DNA from: Alphaproteobacteria bacterium
Lineage (GTDB): Bacteria > Pseudomonadota > Alphaproteobacteria > Rhodobacterales > Rhodobacteraceae
DNA: 64,000 nt
Assembly: GCA_030427145.1 (NCBI GenBank)
Contig: JAUHWT010000015.1
Coordinates: 62,001-126,000 of the forward strand
Reading direction: 5' to 3'
Position numbers and translations under genes: made by a program. The notes beneath the pieces are model-generated. The model saw only the letters and a program-made list of their open reading frames with translations. It searched no databases and was not told the origin of the DNA. Of the stretch, positions 24,658 to 32,970 are shown piece by piece (position 1 is the first letter of the stretch; every line of letters begins with the position of its first letter).

Positions 24658-25800
24658 TTACACAGCCTCGTGGGTGCGGGGGTCAAAGAAGTGCAGGCGG
24701 CTGACATCGATGCCCATGTCGATGGACATGCCGTGGGTGACGCTGCTGCGTGGTTCAAACCGGGCGACGCCGTTTGAGGAGCCGCTAAGGTCCTCCACCG
24801 CATCGGGATCACCGGAGTCGACCGGGGTCGCGTCGATGCTGAAGTGGAGCATGATTTCGGAGCCCAGTTCCTCGATATTGAAAACCTGGGCCGGGATCGT
24901 CGGGAGTTTTTGTCCCGACTCAAGTGTGCTGTCGTAGAGATCCTCAGGGCGGATGCCGAAGACGATTTTGTCGCCCTCATACCCCTTAAGCCGTGCCATG
25001 CGGTCGGGGACGACCTCGCCCAGGGGGATCTGAAAGCCGGAGAGGTGCAGCGCGCCGCCACGCAGTTCGGCCTCGTAGAGGTTCATGGAGGGCGAGCCGA
25101 TGAAGCCGGCGACGAAGGCGTTTGCGGGATGCTCATAGAGGCGTTTGGGGGCGTCGACCTGTTGCAGGACACCGCCCTTCATCACCGCGACCCGGTCGCC
25201 CATGGTCATGGCTTCGGTCTGATCATGGGTGACGTAGATGGTGGTCACGCCAAGCTGCCGCTGGAGGCTGGCGATTTCGGCGCGCATCTGAACGCGGAGT
25301 TTGGCGTCCAGGTTCGACAGCGGCTCATCCATCAGGAAGGCGGAGGGCTCGCGCACCATGGCGCGGCCCATTGCGACCCTCTGTCGCTGGCCGCCGGAGA
25401 GATTGGCGGGGCGGCTTTCAAGATGGGGGGTGAGCTGGAGAATTTTGGCGATCTCGGCCACGCGGGCGTCGCGCCGGGGCTTTTTCCAGCCGGAAAGGCG
25501 CATGGAGAAGCCGATGTTCTCAGCCACGGTCATGTGGGGGTAGAGTGCGTAGCTCTGGAACACCATGGCGATGTCGCGTTCCTTGGGCGTCATGTCGATG
25601 ACATCCACGCCGCCGATTGTCATGCTGCCGCTGGAGACATCCTCCAGGCCCGCGATCATACGCAGCGCGGTTGATTTGCCGCAGCCGGAAGGGCCGACGA
25701 GGATCAGGAACTCTCCATCCTCAATGTCGAGATTCAGGTTGTTGATCGCCTGAAAGCTCCCGAAGGTTTTGCAGATATCCCTGAGAACGACGTTGGCCAT
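24658..25800 (-). CDS. Sugar ABC transporter ATP-binding protein (MalK/UgpC-type)
   Basis: The 380-residue ATPase energises the CUT1 sugar transporter. Walker A is GPSGCGKST, the signature LSGGQRQRVAMGR, Walker B AFLMDEPLSNLDA and the H-loop YVTHDQTEAM. A C-terminal regulatory OB-fold (about 240-380) is typical of MalK/UgpC. It has its own upstream gap (153 bp) with an operator-like repeat and lies ahead of the binding-protein gene, an unusual order since the ATPase is often last. Confidence 0.92.
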   Translation of the reverse strand: MANVVLRDICKTFGSFQAINNLNLDIEDGEFLILVGPSGCGKSTALRMIAGLEDVSSGSMTIGGVDVIDMTPKERDIAMVFQSYALYPHMTVAENIGFSMRLSGWKKPRRDARVAEIAKILQLTPHLESRPANLSGGQRQRVAMGRAMVREPSAFLMDEPLSNLDAKLRVQMRAEIASLQRQLGVTTIYVTHDQTEAMTMGDRVAVMKGGVLQQVDAPKRLYEHPANAFVAGFIGSPSMNLYEAELRGGALHLSGFQIPLGEVVPDRMARLKGYEGDKIVFGIRPEDLYDSTLESGQKLPTIPAQVFNIEELGSEIMLHFSIDATPVDSGDPDAVEDLSGSSNGVARFEPRSSVTHGMSIDMGIDVSRLHFFDPRTHEAV

Positions 25801-25935
25801 CTTCCCCTCCCCTCTTTCGGTTCGCCTGGGCCGGACCTTCTGCCATCACGTGTCGGGTGTGATGGGGGTCGACTTCCTGGCAGTCTTTTCCGTTGCAGTC
25901 ATACTAGAGTCATTTTTACAGTAGGAAAAGTTTTA

Positions 25936-25952
25936 TTTTACGTAATGTAATT
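25936..25952. promoter_or_regulatory. Operator-like inverted repeat, site 2 of 3
   Basis: TTTTACGTAATGTAATT matches sites 1 and 3 at the TTTTAC and TGTAA cores. It lies between the kinase stop and the ATPase start. A second, poorer match (TTTTTACAGTAGGAAAA, 25913-25929) precedes it, hinting at cooperative binding. Confidence 0.6.
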
Positions 25953-25953
25953 T

Positions 25954-26874
25954 TTATCCGAACGAAATGTTCGGTTTTTCCGCCATCAGGCGCTCGACGG
26001 CGGCGCGTGTCGGCAGAGCCTCCCGCCCGCCACGGCCCGCGACGGAGAGCGCGGCGGAGGCGGAGGCGAATCTGACGCAGTCCAGAATGTCACGACCCTC
26101 TGACAGGGCAACAGCATAGGCACCGTGGAAACAGTCTCCCGCCCCTGTGGTGTCGACAACCGCCGCCTCGAAAGCCGGGATGTGCTCACAGTCGGTGTGC
26201 CCGCGCCGCAGGACATGAGATCCGGCCTCCCCGTCGGTCAGGACGACCGCGGAACGGTCGGAGGTCCACAGCGCGCTGGCGATTCCGCCGGGCGTCACGC
26301 AGCCGGTGTACTGGCGGGCATAGCCCATGGGCAGGACCAGGTGATCGGCCAGATCAAGCAGGCGGTCGGTGCCGAAAGGCGCGGTCCATTCGATATCCGC
26401 AACAATGGGCAGACCGATACGACTCGCACGGGACACGACGTCGAGTGAGGACACCGCATAGCCGTCGATGAGCAGCACCCGCGCTGCCCGCAACAGATCA
26501 TCGGACAGGTCCGGAGTGGTGCCGGTCATGACGTCGTCGTCATAGGCGATAAAGCGTTCGCCATCCGGGCCGACCGTGATGGTCGACTGGACGGCGGTGG
26601 CGTCCGGGTGTTTGGGTGCGTGGGAGATGTCCACGCCATTCGCAAGCAGGTCGCGGGAGGATGGGTCCTGTTCGGTGTCGGAATTGAGCCAGCCGACGAA
26701 CCCGGCCGACGCGCCAAGGCGGGCGGCGGTGACCAAAGCGGTTGCCACGTTGCCGCCATGGGCCGTGATTCGTCGGGTCACCCGCCCCTTGCCCGAGGAC
26801 AGGGGCTGATCGACATAGATCACGTGATCCATTGAGATGGCGCCGAAACCCAGGATGTCCATCGTCCCGCTCAC
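25954..26874 (-). CDS. PfkB-family carbohydrate kinase
   Basis: A 306-residue ribokinase-fold enzyme with the N-terminal GG-type substrate region (AHGGNVATALVTAARLG) and the C-terminal anion-hole/catalytic motif DTTGAGDCFHGAYA. It phosphorylates a sugar or keto-sugar with ATP. It starts 3 bp after the aldolase stop and is co-transcribed with it, so kinase then aldolase forms a tagatose- or fructose-type cleavage pathway. The start may be GTG 26874 or ATG 26862 (MDILGFG); the latter is the more typical N-terminus. Confidence 0.88.
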   Translation of the reverse strand: MSGTMDILGFGAISMDHVIYVDQPLSSGKGRVTRRITAHGGNVATALVTAARLGASAGFVGWLNSDTEQDPSSRDLLANGVDISHAPKHPDATAVQSTITVGPDGERFIAYDDDVMTGTTPDLSDDLLRAARVLLIDGYAVSSLDVVSRASRIGLPIVADIEWTAPFGTDRLLDLADHLVLPMGYARQYTGCVTPGGIASALWTSDRSAVVLTDGEAGSHVLRRGHTDCEHIPAFEAAVVDTTGAGDCFHGAYAVALSEGRDILDCVRFASASAALSVAGRGGREALPTRAAVERLMAEKPNISFG

Positions 26875-26877
26875 CGG

Positions 26878-27678
26878 TCAGGCGCCCGCGCGGGCCAGGG
26901 CATCCTCGCCGCTCAGGCCATCGTGGATGACGCCCTTGAAAGCCAGGGCCGCTTTGGTCGGATCGCCGTGACCCCAGAGGTTGCGACCGACCACGGCTCC
27001 GCGTGCACCGGCGCGCATTGCGTCGGAGGTCTGCTGAAGTGCGCCCAGCAGCGTGTCGGTTTTCGGACCACCGGCGATGACGAGCGGGATGGGGCAGGTG
27101 GCCACGGTTTCCTGAAAGCTGTCGAAGTCACCGGTGTAACCGACCTTGATCACGTCCACACCGCTCTCGTAGCCGATACGAACGGCGTAGGCGATCTCCT
27201 CGGGAGTGAAGACGATCTCGGGGCCGTTGGTGAAGATGCGGGGATAGACATGGGCGATTACCGGCATGCCGTAGCGGGCGGCGGCATTCACGGAATCGGT
27301 CAGCCAACGGATGTATTGGCCTTCCGTGTTGCCGCGGACCGGGATGGCGACGGCCAGAGCATCGGCCCCGGCACGGACGGCATCCTCGGGGGTGGCAATC
27401 AACTGGCTGATGCGGTCGTCCGGTGTGAAGCAGCCGGCCTGAATGACCAGGGAGGCCTTGCCGACATATTTTGGCCAGAGGTGACGCGCGGCGCCGGGCT
27501 GAATGCTCACATAGTCGGGTTCTCCGGCCATGACACGGTCAAGCGCGCCCGGCAGGTCGGCAAGACCACCCTTCCGCACGTCGCCATATCCCACAAAGTG
27601 GTCAACGGCACCGCCGAACAGGTTACCGGACGGGTGCGAGAACAGGCGGGACAGTCGGACCTGGGTTCCTAGGGTCAT
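26878..27678 (-). CDS. Class I aldolase of the DhnA/LsrF (DeoC-like) family
   Basis: A 266-residue TIM-barrel aldolase. The Schiff-base lysine lies in GVDVIKVGYTGD, with DHFVGYGD near the N-terminus and the phosphate-binding VIAGGPKTDT and GARGAVVGRNLWG near the C-terminus, as in class I fructose-bisphosphate or LsrF-type aldolases. It probably cleaves the sugar phosphate made by the adjacent PfkB kinase. The start is set at ATG 27678; an upstream TTG at 27696 overlaps the GGAG ribosome site. Transcription diverges from the DeoR-type gene. Confidence 0.84.
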   Translation of the reverse strand: MTLGTQVRLSRLFSHPSGNLFGGAVDHFVGYGDVRKGGLADLPGALDRVMAGEPDYVSIQPGAARHLWPKYVGKASLVIQAGCFTPDDRISQLIATPEDAVRAGADALAVAIPVRGNTEGQYIRWLTDSVNAAARYGMPVIAHVYPRIFTNGPEIVFTPEEIAYAVRIGYESGVDVIKVGYTGDFDSFQETVATCPIPLVIAGGPKTDTLLGALQQTSDAMRAGARGAVVGRNLWGHGDPTKAALAFKGVIHDGLSGEDALARAGA

Positions 27679-27725
27679 AATTCTGGCTTTCTCCAAAAGC
27701 TGTGTTTGTCAGATGAAAACTTGCT

Positions 27726-27769
27726 AAACGAAAGCCAAACGAAATCATATCTTTTGTTTTCTTTCGAAA
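27726..27769. promoter_or_regulatory. DeoR-type operator cluster (AAACGAAA repeats)
   Basis: Two direct copies of AAACGAAA (27726-27733, 27737-27744) lie exactly 11 bp apart, one helical turn, and TTTCGAAA (27762-27769) follows. DeoR/GlpR-class repressors typically bind such AACGAAA-type repeats. The cluster sits in the divergent gap between the aldolase and the DeoR-type gene. Confidence 0.6.
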
Positions 27770-27838
27770 CTGATTAGTTTGGGCGCTGGCTTGGGAACAA
27801 TCACAAAAATTCCAAATCGGGAGGCGACGGAGGCGATC

Positions 27839-28594
27839 ATGTTTGCAGAGGAAAGACGTCAGCAGATTGTCGATCTGCTGCGCAGTGCGGGACAGGTCCG
27901 GACGCGGGAGCTTTCGGAACGGTTCGGGGTATCGGAAGTAACGATTCGCACAGACCTGGACAATCTGGACGATCGGGAGCTGCTGAAGAAAACCCATGGC
28001 GGTGCAATTGCCCTGCCCCAGAGCGCGCCCGATGCGGCGTTTGACAGGCGCATGCAGTCCAATGCCGATGCGAAACACCGGATCGGGCGGATGGCGGCGC
28101 AGCAGCTGGTGAACAGCCAGTCGGTGATTTTCGACAGCGGCTCGACCACGATGCACATCGCCATGCACATGCCGCAACTGCGCCACGTGATGGTGGCAAC
28201 CCCGGCCATGAACATCGCGCAGATGCTGATGGACCGACCAGGGCTCGATGTTCACATGCTGGGGGGGCGGGTGGATGCGAGCACGGTCAGTACCCTGGTC
28301 GGACCGCAGCAGATGGACGGGCTTCTGGCGCATCAAGTGTTCATGGCGGCCCATGCAATCGATTCCTCTTTCGACATTGTCGACCAGAGCGAGGATGTGG
28401 CCCGGAGCAAACGCAACCTGATGCAGATGGCGCGGAGGGTGGTTCTGGTGGTGGATTCCACGAAGTGGGACGTGGGCGGACCGTCGAAGGCGTTTCCGCT
28501 GTCACGCGTGGATCTGGTGATTACCGACAGCGGGCTTCCGGCACCGATTCGCAAGCGGCTCAGGGACCGGAACATCGACGTGCTGTTCGCCTAA
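27839..28594 (+). CDS. DeoR-family regulator
   Basis: A 251-residue DeoR/GlpR-type repressor: winged helix with VRTRELSERFGVSEVTIRTD followed by LKKTHGGA, and a sugar-phosphate-sensing domain with IFDSGSTTMHIA. The start at 27839 follows GGGAGGCGACGGAGG. It is transcribed away from the aldolase-kinase pair and probably senses their phosphorylated intermediate. Unlike typical DeoR members, the effector domain has DIVDQSED where an acidic 'GID...' segment is usual; this is a mild deviation. Confidence 0.88.
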   Translation: MFAEERRQQIVDLLRSAGQVRTRELSERFGVSEVTIRTDLDNLDDRELLKKTHGGAIALPQSAPDAAFDRRMQSNADAKHRIGRMAAQQLVNSQSVIFDSGSTTMHIAMHMPQLRHVMVATPAMNIAQMLMDRPGLDVHMLGGRVDASTVSTLVGPQQMDGLLAHQVFMAAHAIDSSFDIVDQSEDVARSKRNLMQMARRVVLVVDSTKWDVGGPSKAFPLSRVDLVITDSGLPAPIRKRLRDRNIDVLFA

Positions 28595-28614
28595 ATCGTT
28601 AAGCAAAAAACTGA

Positions 28615-28661
28615 ATCTCCCAACGCTGCCTGAAATCAAGGATTTCAACGCGTTGGGAGAT
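28615..28661 (-). terminator. Two-tier hairpin terminator between convergent genes
   Basis: A perfect 12-bp outer stem (ATCTCCCAACGC/GCGTTGGGAGAT) encloses a second perfect 7-bp hairpin (TGAAATC-AAG-GATTTCA). On the minus strand it is followed by TTCAGTTTTTTG, so it can end the epimerase transcript. It may also block plus-strand read-through from the DeoR-type gene, although no T-run lies on that side. Confidence 0.7.
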
Positions 28662-28692
28662 GAGAGATTTGTCAGGTAATTCGTCAATCGCT

Positions 28693-29520
28693 TTAGGCCT
28701 CAACACTCCGCAGGGCCATCATCCGGTCGAAGTTGGTTTTCACGGCGGCGGAGGGGTCTTTGCCAGCTTCCTCCGATTCCTCCTCGACCACGATCCAGCC
28801 GTTGAAGTTGGGGGCGGTCAGGGCGGAATTGATGACCGCGTTCACGTCGCAGACACCGTCGCAGAGCATGGCCCAGTCGCCGGAGGCGTCCACGTCCTTC
28901 AGGTGAACATAGCGAACGCGGTCGGCGTAGGTGGCCATCACGTCCATGATGTCCTGATTGCCGCGCAGGATGTGGCCGGTATCAGGCACCCACCCTACCC
29001 CGCCGTCGAGACGTGCGAAGATTTGGTCGTAGTCATTTCGGTCGAAGAGAAGCGTGTTATGGTGGGATGAGGGGTGCAGCGCGACGGTGACGCCAAGGCT
29101 TTTGCCCAGTTCGGTTGAGCGGTTGTAGATGTCGGCGGCAACGTCAAATTTCGCGGAGCGGTCGCCGGGGGACATTACGGTGGCGGAACCCATGGAGATC
29201 AGGGCGCCGGGGAAATGCGCGGCAAATCCGGCCCAGCGGCGGCAGGCCTCCAGATCGGCTTCGGCCTGGTCGGGTTCAGTAAAGCCGCCTTCGGAGCCGT
29301 AGGCGAAGGAGACGAGCGACAGGCCCGCATCGTCCAGACGTTTGGCAAAATCTGCCGGGCGTGAGGCGTAGTCACCGATCATGGTGTCGGTGATCTCAAT
29401 ACCCTGGTAGCCCGCATCGGCAATGGCCTGCACCAGATCGTCGGCGGTGCCGGTCCATGCGTCGCCGAGCATTTCCCAGGTAAAGGTCTGGCATCCGTAT
29501 TTCAGGCTTCGTTCGTTCAT
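28693..29520 (-). CDS. Sugar phosphate isomerase/epimerase (xylose-isomerase-like TIM barrel)
   Basis: A 275-residue AP-endonuclease-2-type barrel protein, with YGCQTFTWEM at the N-terminus, the metal-binding segments HPSSHHNT, VPDTGHI and VHLKDVD, and C-terminal WIVVEEESEEAG. Such proteins epimerise or isomerise keto-sugars or inosose-like polyols. The start at 29520 follows GGGAGGATCAG. It diverges from a Gfo/Idh dehydrogenase with one operator-like repeat between them; this pair recurs in inositol-like and sugar-oxidation pathways. Confidence 0.85.
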   Translation of the reverse strand: MNERSLKYGCQTFTWEMLGDAWTGTADDLVQAIADAGYQGIEITDTMIGDYASRPADFAKRLDDAGLSLVSFAYGSEGGFTEPDQAEADLEACRRWAGFAAHFPGALISMGSATVMSPGDRSAKFDVAADIYNRSTELGKSLGVTVALHPSSHHNTLLFDRNDYDQIFARLDGGVGWVPDTGHILRGNQDIMDVMATYADRVRYVHLKDVDASGDWAMLCDGVCDVNAVINSALTAPNFNGWIVVEEESEEAGKDPSAAVKTNFDRMMALRSVEA

Positions 29521-29580
29521 GACTGATCCTCCCGTGCGCCAGCCCTCCGTTGCCCGGGGCCGGCATAAAACACTTTGCAA

Positions 29581-29597
29581 TTTTACATAATGTAAGA
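29581..29597. promoter_or_regulatory. Operator-like inverted repeat, site 3 of 3
   Basis: TTTTACATAATGTAAGA contains the perfect 13-nt repeat TTACAT-A-ATGTAA. It lies 61-77 bp before the epimerase start and 85-101 bp before the Gfo/Idh start, so one site could control both. It is the best-conserved of the three copies. Confidence 0.68.
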
Positions 29598-29681
29598 TTA
29601 TTTATTTCATACAGTCAATTTTTAAGAACCGGAATCGAAAATTTCCAGTTCGCAATAACAACGGGGGGACGGTCCAGAACC

Positions 29682-30830
29682 ATGACCGGGACATCAGGTG
29701 ACAGGCTTCGCATTGGCGTGGTCGGGTGCGGCAGCATCTCCGAGGCCTATATGCGTAATGCGGCACTCTTCAACGGGGTAGAGGTGGTCGCCTGTGCCGA
29801 TCTCAACCCCGCCACCGCCTCAAAACGGGCCGCGGAATTCGGGGTTACGGCAATGGAGGTCGATGACCTGCTCGCCGCGCCGGAGGTCGACCTGGTTTTG
29901 AACCTGACCGTGCCGGCCGCGCATTTCGACGTGACCATGCGGGCGCTCGCGGAGAACAAGCATGTCTTCACGGAGAAACCGCTGAGTGACACCGCCGCCG
30001 GCGGACGAGCCATCGTGGCGGAGGCCGACAAACGCGGTCTGATGGTGGGCTCCGCGCCGGATACCTTCATGGGTGCCGCGGGGCGGACCGCGCGGGGACT
30101 GATTGAGGAAGGCGCGATTGGCAGGCCGGTGATCGGCACGGCGTTCATGATGGGCCGTGGCATGGAGCACTGGCATCCCGACCCGTCGTTCTATTACCAA
30201 CCGGGTGGTGGCCCGGTTCTGGACATGGGGCCGTATTACCTGACGATGATGGTCAACCTGATGGGGCCGGTCTCGCGGGTGCATGCGGTGTCGACGAGCG
30301 GTCAGACCGAGCGGCTGATCACGGCGCAGGGGCCGAAACAGGGAACAACATTTCCGGTGGAGACACCGACCAGCGTACTGTCCCTGCTGGAATTTGCCTG
30401 TGGGGCGAAGGTGACTTTCGGGGCGTCCTGGGACGTGTTCCGGCATACGCCGCCGCCGATTGAACTGCATGGCACGGAGGGCTCCCTGCGTCTGCCCGAT
30501 CCGGACAATTTCAGCGGTGTGATTGGCCTGTCGCGGGCTGGTGCGCCGTGGGAGGAGACCGACACCGCGCAGTTCACGTTTGGCGGGTTTAACTGGCCCA
30601 CGGTCAACCCAGACCGGGCGAATTACCGGATGGTAGGGCTCGCCGAAATGGCGCGGGCTCTGCGCGAGGGGACACGGCCAAGGGCCTCGGCCGGGCTGGC
30701 GCTGCATGTTCTGGAGGTGCTGGAAGCGGTTCTGACGGCCGGTGGCACCGGACGGGCGGTGGATGTGGCACCGGTGGACTGTCAGCCTGAGGCGCTGACG
30801 GAAGACGACGCGAAAGCACTGCTGCAATGA
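29682..30830 (+). CDS. Gfo/Idh/MocA-family NAD(P)-dependent oxidoreductase
   Basis: A 382-residue dehydrogenase with an N-terminal Rossmann fold (GVVGCGSISEAYMRNA), the conserved FTEKPLSD lysine segment near residue 95 and an alpha/beta substrate domain. It oxidises a sugar, sugar acid or cyclitol. The start at 29682 follows ACGGGGGGACGG; an earlier in-frame start at 29550 would cross the operator. It overlaps the esterase gene by 4 bp (ATGA), so the two are co-transcribed. Confidence 0.87.
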   Translation: MTGTSGDRLRIGVVGCGSISEAYMRNAALFNGVEVVACADLNPATASKRAAEFGVTAMEVDDLLAAPEVDLVLNLTVPAAHFDVTMRALAENKHVFTEKPLSDTAAGGRAIVAEADKRGLMVGSAPDTFMGAAGRTARGLIEEGAIGRPVIGTAFMMGRGMEHWHPDPSFYYQPGGGPVLDMGPYYLTMMVNLMGPVSRVHAVSTSGQTERLITAQGPKQGTTFPVETPTSVLSLLEFACGAKVTFGASWDVFRHTPPPIELHGTEGSLRLPDPDNFSGVIGLSRAGAPWEETDTAQFTFGGFNWPTVNPDRANYRMVGLAEMARALREGTRPRASAGLALHVLEVLEAVLTAGGTGRAVDVAPVDCQPEALTEDDAKALLQ

Positions 30831-31768
30831 ACGGGCTGGACGCATCCGCCGCTGCCCATCTGGCGCGGATGGCGGAGGTCGGGCTGCCGCCGCTGACCGA
30901 CCTGTCGGCGGTGGAGGCGCGCAGACGGTTCGCGGAAGGCTACGCGGCGGATCAGAACCCGCATGTGGCCGTTGCGGCGCGATTCGAGATCACGGTGGAT
31001 GAGGTCCAGGTAATGGGATGGCGCGGCAATGGCGCGCCATCCAGCGGTGCGCCCGCGCTGATGTACCTGCATGGCGGCGGGTGGCTGTTCGGGTCGCCGG
31101 AGTCCCATGAGGGGATCTGTCGGCAGATTGCCAATCTGGCCAAGGCGGTGGTGATTGCGCCCGATTACGGACTGGCGCCGGAAGCCCCCTTCCCTGCCGG
31201 ACTTAATGACTGTGCGGCCGTCCTGCGCCATATCGCGGGGGCCGCGCGGGAATTTGGTATTGACCCGCAGCGTATTGCAGTCGGCGGCGACAGTGCGGGC
31301 GGGAACCTGGCGGCGGTGCTTGCTTTGATGGCGCGGGACGGGGACGTGCCTCCGCTTGCGGCGCAGCTGCTGATCTATCCGAATACGGATCAGGGCCAGA
31401 CAGCAGACAGTTTCCGGAGGTATGGTCAGGGGTTTGGGCTCTCGGCTGCGGAGATGACATGGTTTCGGGATCATTACCTGCACGGGCCGGAGCAGTTTGA
31501 CGACTGGAGGGCGTCACCGCTGCGCGCGAAGTCGCTGGACGAGGTGGCACCGGCTGCGGTGGTTTTGGCGGGGCATGACATCCTGCATGACGAGGGAGCG
31601 GCCTATGCGGCGCGACTGGAGCGCGAGAGTCGCGCCGTAACACGCACATGGCCCGGACAGATCCACGGGTTCGTCTCCATGGACAGGCGCATTCCTGAGG
31701 CTTCTGAGGCGCTCAAATGGCTGTGCAGTGCCTGGGCGTGGCTGGAGGCCGCGGATCAGGCGGACTGA
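30827..31768 (+). CDS. Alpha/beta hydrolase of the hormone-sensitive-lipase family
   Basis: A 313-residue cytosolic esterase: oxyanion-hole motif YLHGGGWLFG, nucleophile GGDSAGGN, acid in GHDILHDEG and catalytic histidine in QIHGF. In this locus it may open a sugar lactone or remove an acyl group from an imported glycoside; no aldonolactonase is otherwise visible. The 4-bp overlap with the dehydrogenase supports a linked step. Its 3' end overlaps the convergent LacI-type gene by 13 bp. Confidence 0.86.
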   Translation: MNGLDASAAAHLARMAEVGLPPLTDLSAVEARRRFAEGYAADQNPHVAVAARFEITVDEVQVMGWRGNGAPSSGAPALMYLHGGGWLFGSPESHEGICRQIANLAKAVVIAPDYGLAPEAPFPAGLNDCAAVLRHIAGAAREFGIDPQRIAVGGDSAGGNLAAVLALMARDGDVPPLAAQLLIYPNTDQGQTADSFRRYGQGFGLSAAEMTWFRDHYLHGPEQFDDWRASPLRAKSLDEVAPAAVVLAGHDILHDEGAAYAARLERESRAVTRTWPGQIHGFVSMDRRIPEASEALKWLCSAWAWLEAADQAD

Positions 31769-32796
31769 CGCATCATCAGTTTGGAATCGATGATGATCCG
31801 CTGGGGCGGTGTTTCGCGGCCAAGCGCGGCGTCATCCATGCGCTTCATAAGGAGTTGCACGGTGCGGTCGGCGATCTCGTCCGTGTCCTGCGCCATGGTG
31901 GTGAGCGGTGGCCAGATGTAGCGGCTCATGGGATGGTCATCGTGCCCGGCGACACGGATGTCGGCCCCGGGATCGCGGCCCACCTTGAGCCCGGCCTCAC
32001 CGGCGGCGGCCATGACACCGAAGGCAAACCGGTCATTGGCACAGAGCAGCGTGCGACCTGGAAGGCCGCCCTTTTCCGCCAGAAGCAGTTTCATGCGGTC
32101 ATAGCCCAGCCGCTCAAAATCCCAGGACCGTGGCAGGTTGCAGTCGATGACCATCGGCTCCACACCCTCGCTGCACATGGCGGCGCGGTAACCGTTCTGG
32201 CGGATCTGGGCGTTGTCGGTGAGGTGTGTGCTTTCGAGCAGGATGGGCGGCTCGCCGGAGCGGCAGAGATACTGCACCATCGCCGTAACACTCTGGGTGT
32301 GGTCATTGCCCACGAAAGGCACGTCGTCCCCCAGCGACACGTCGAAGCTGACCATGGGAACGGAGTCGCGCAGGCGATCGAACACGCCGGGCTTGGAGGT
32401 GGCCCCGAGCGGTGAGACGATGACGCCCTGGACCTTGAATTCCAGCATGCTGCGCACCGCTTCCTCCTCCAGTTCGGGGAGGGTGTGGCAGGAGATCTGG
32501 ATCGGCCAGAAGCCCTGGTCGCGCAGGTTGAGTTCAATGCGGGCGAGGAACTTGCTGAAGAACGGGTCGTACATGGTCGGGATGATGATCCCGATATTGC
32601 GGACCCGTTTGCTGTTGAGGTGGCGGGCGAAGGAGTTGGGCTCAAAATCGGATTTTTTGAGAACCGCCTCAATCCGGTTACGGGTGGATTCCTTCACGTT
32701 CAGAGGGTCGGCGAAGTACTTGGCAAGTGTGGGCCGGGACACGCCACAGGCGGCGGCAAACTCCTCCATCGTACGATAGGATTTCTTCGCAGCCAT
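31756..32796 (-). CDS. LacI-family regulator with atypical recognition helix
   Basis: A 346-residue LacI/GalR protein. The helix-turn-helix reads MEEFAAACGVSRPTLAKYFADP, where most relatives have TVSRVLN in the recognition helix, so the operator may differ from the usual CG-centred palindrome. The hinge (NSFARHLNSKRVRNIG) and ligand domain are complete. It probably controls the sugar locus through the TTTTACAT-type repeats, which lack a central CG; this match is inferred. A TTTACA half-site (32869-32874) and a TTTCCA/TGGAAA repeat lie before its own start. Confidence 0.86.
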   Translation of the reverse strand: MAAKKSYRTMEEFAAACGVSRPTLAKYFADPLNVKESTRNRIEAVLKKSDFEPNSFARHLNSKRVRNIGIIIPTMYDPFFSKFLARIELNLRDQGFWPIQISCHTLPELEEEAVRSMLEFKVQGVIVSPLGATSKPGVFDRLRDSVPMVSFDVSLGDDVPFVGNDHTQSVTAMVQYLCRSGEPPILLESTHLTDNAQIRQNGYRAAMCSEGVEPMVIDCNLPRSWDFERLGYDRMKLLLAEKGGLPGRTLLCANDRFAFGVMAAAGEAGLKVGRDPGADIRVAGHDDHPMSRYIWPPLTTMAQDTDEIADRTVQLLMKRMDDAALGRETPPQRIIIDSKLMMRQSA

Positions 32797-32886
32797 CAGG
32801 TGTCTTCGCCTTCGCAGGGCGGTTTCCGGGCCGGGGAAAAAAGGGAATTTCGTGAAATCATGAGACGCTTTACAAATTTTTCAAAT

Positions 32887-32900
32887 TTTCCATTTGGAAA
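32887..32900. promoter_or_regulatory. Inverted repeat upstream of the LacI-type gene
   Basis: TTTCCATTTGGAAA has 6-bp arms with a 2-nt centre, about 90-104 bp before the LacI-type start in an AT-rich stretch. It may be an autoregulatory site but does not match the TTTTACAT family. Confidence 0.35.
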
Positions 32901-32970
32901 CATTAGATGCCTGTTGCGATAAATTCCAGCATTTAAATCTCCCCGGGCTTTTGGCCGGGGCTCCCCTGCC

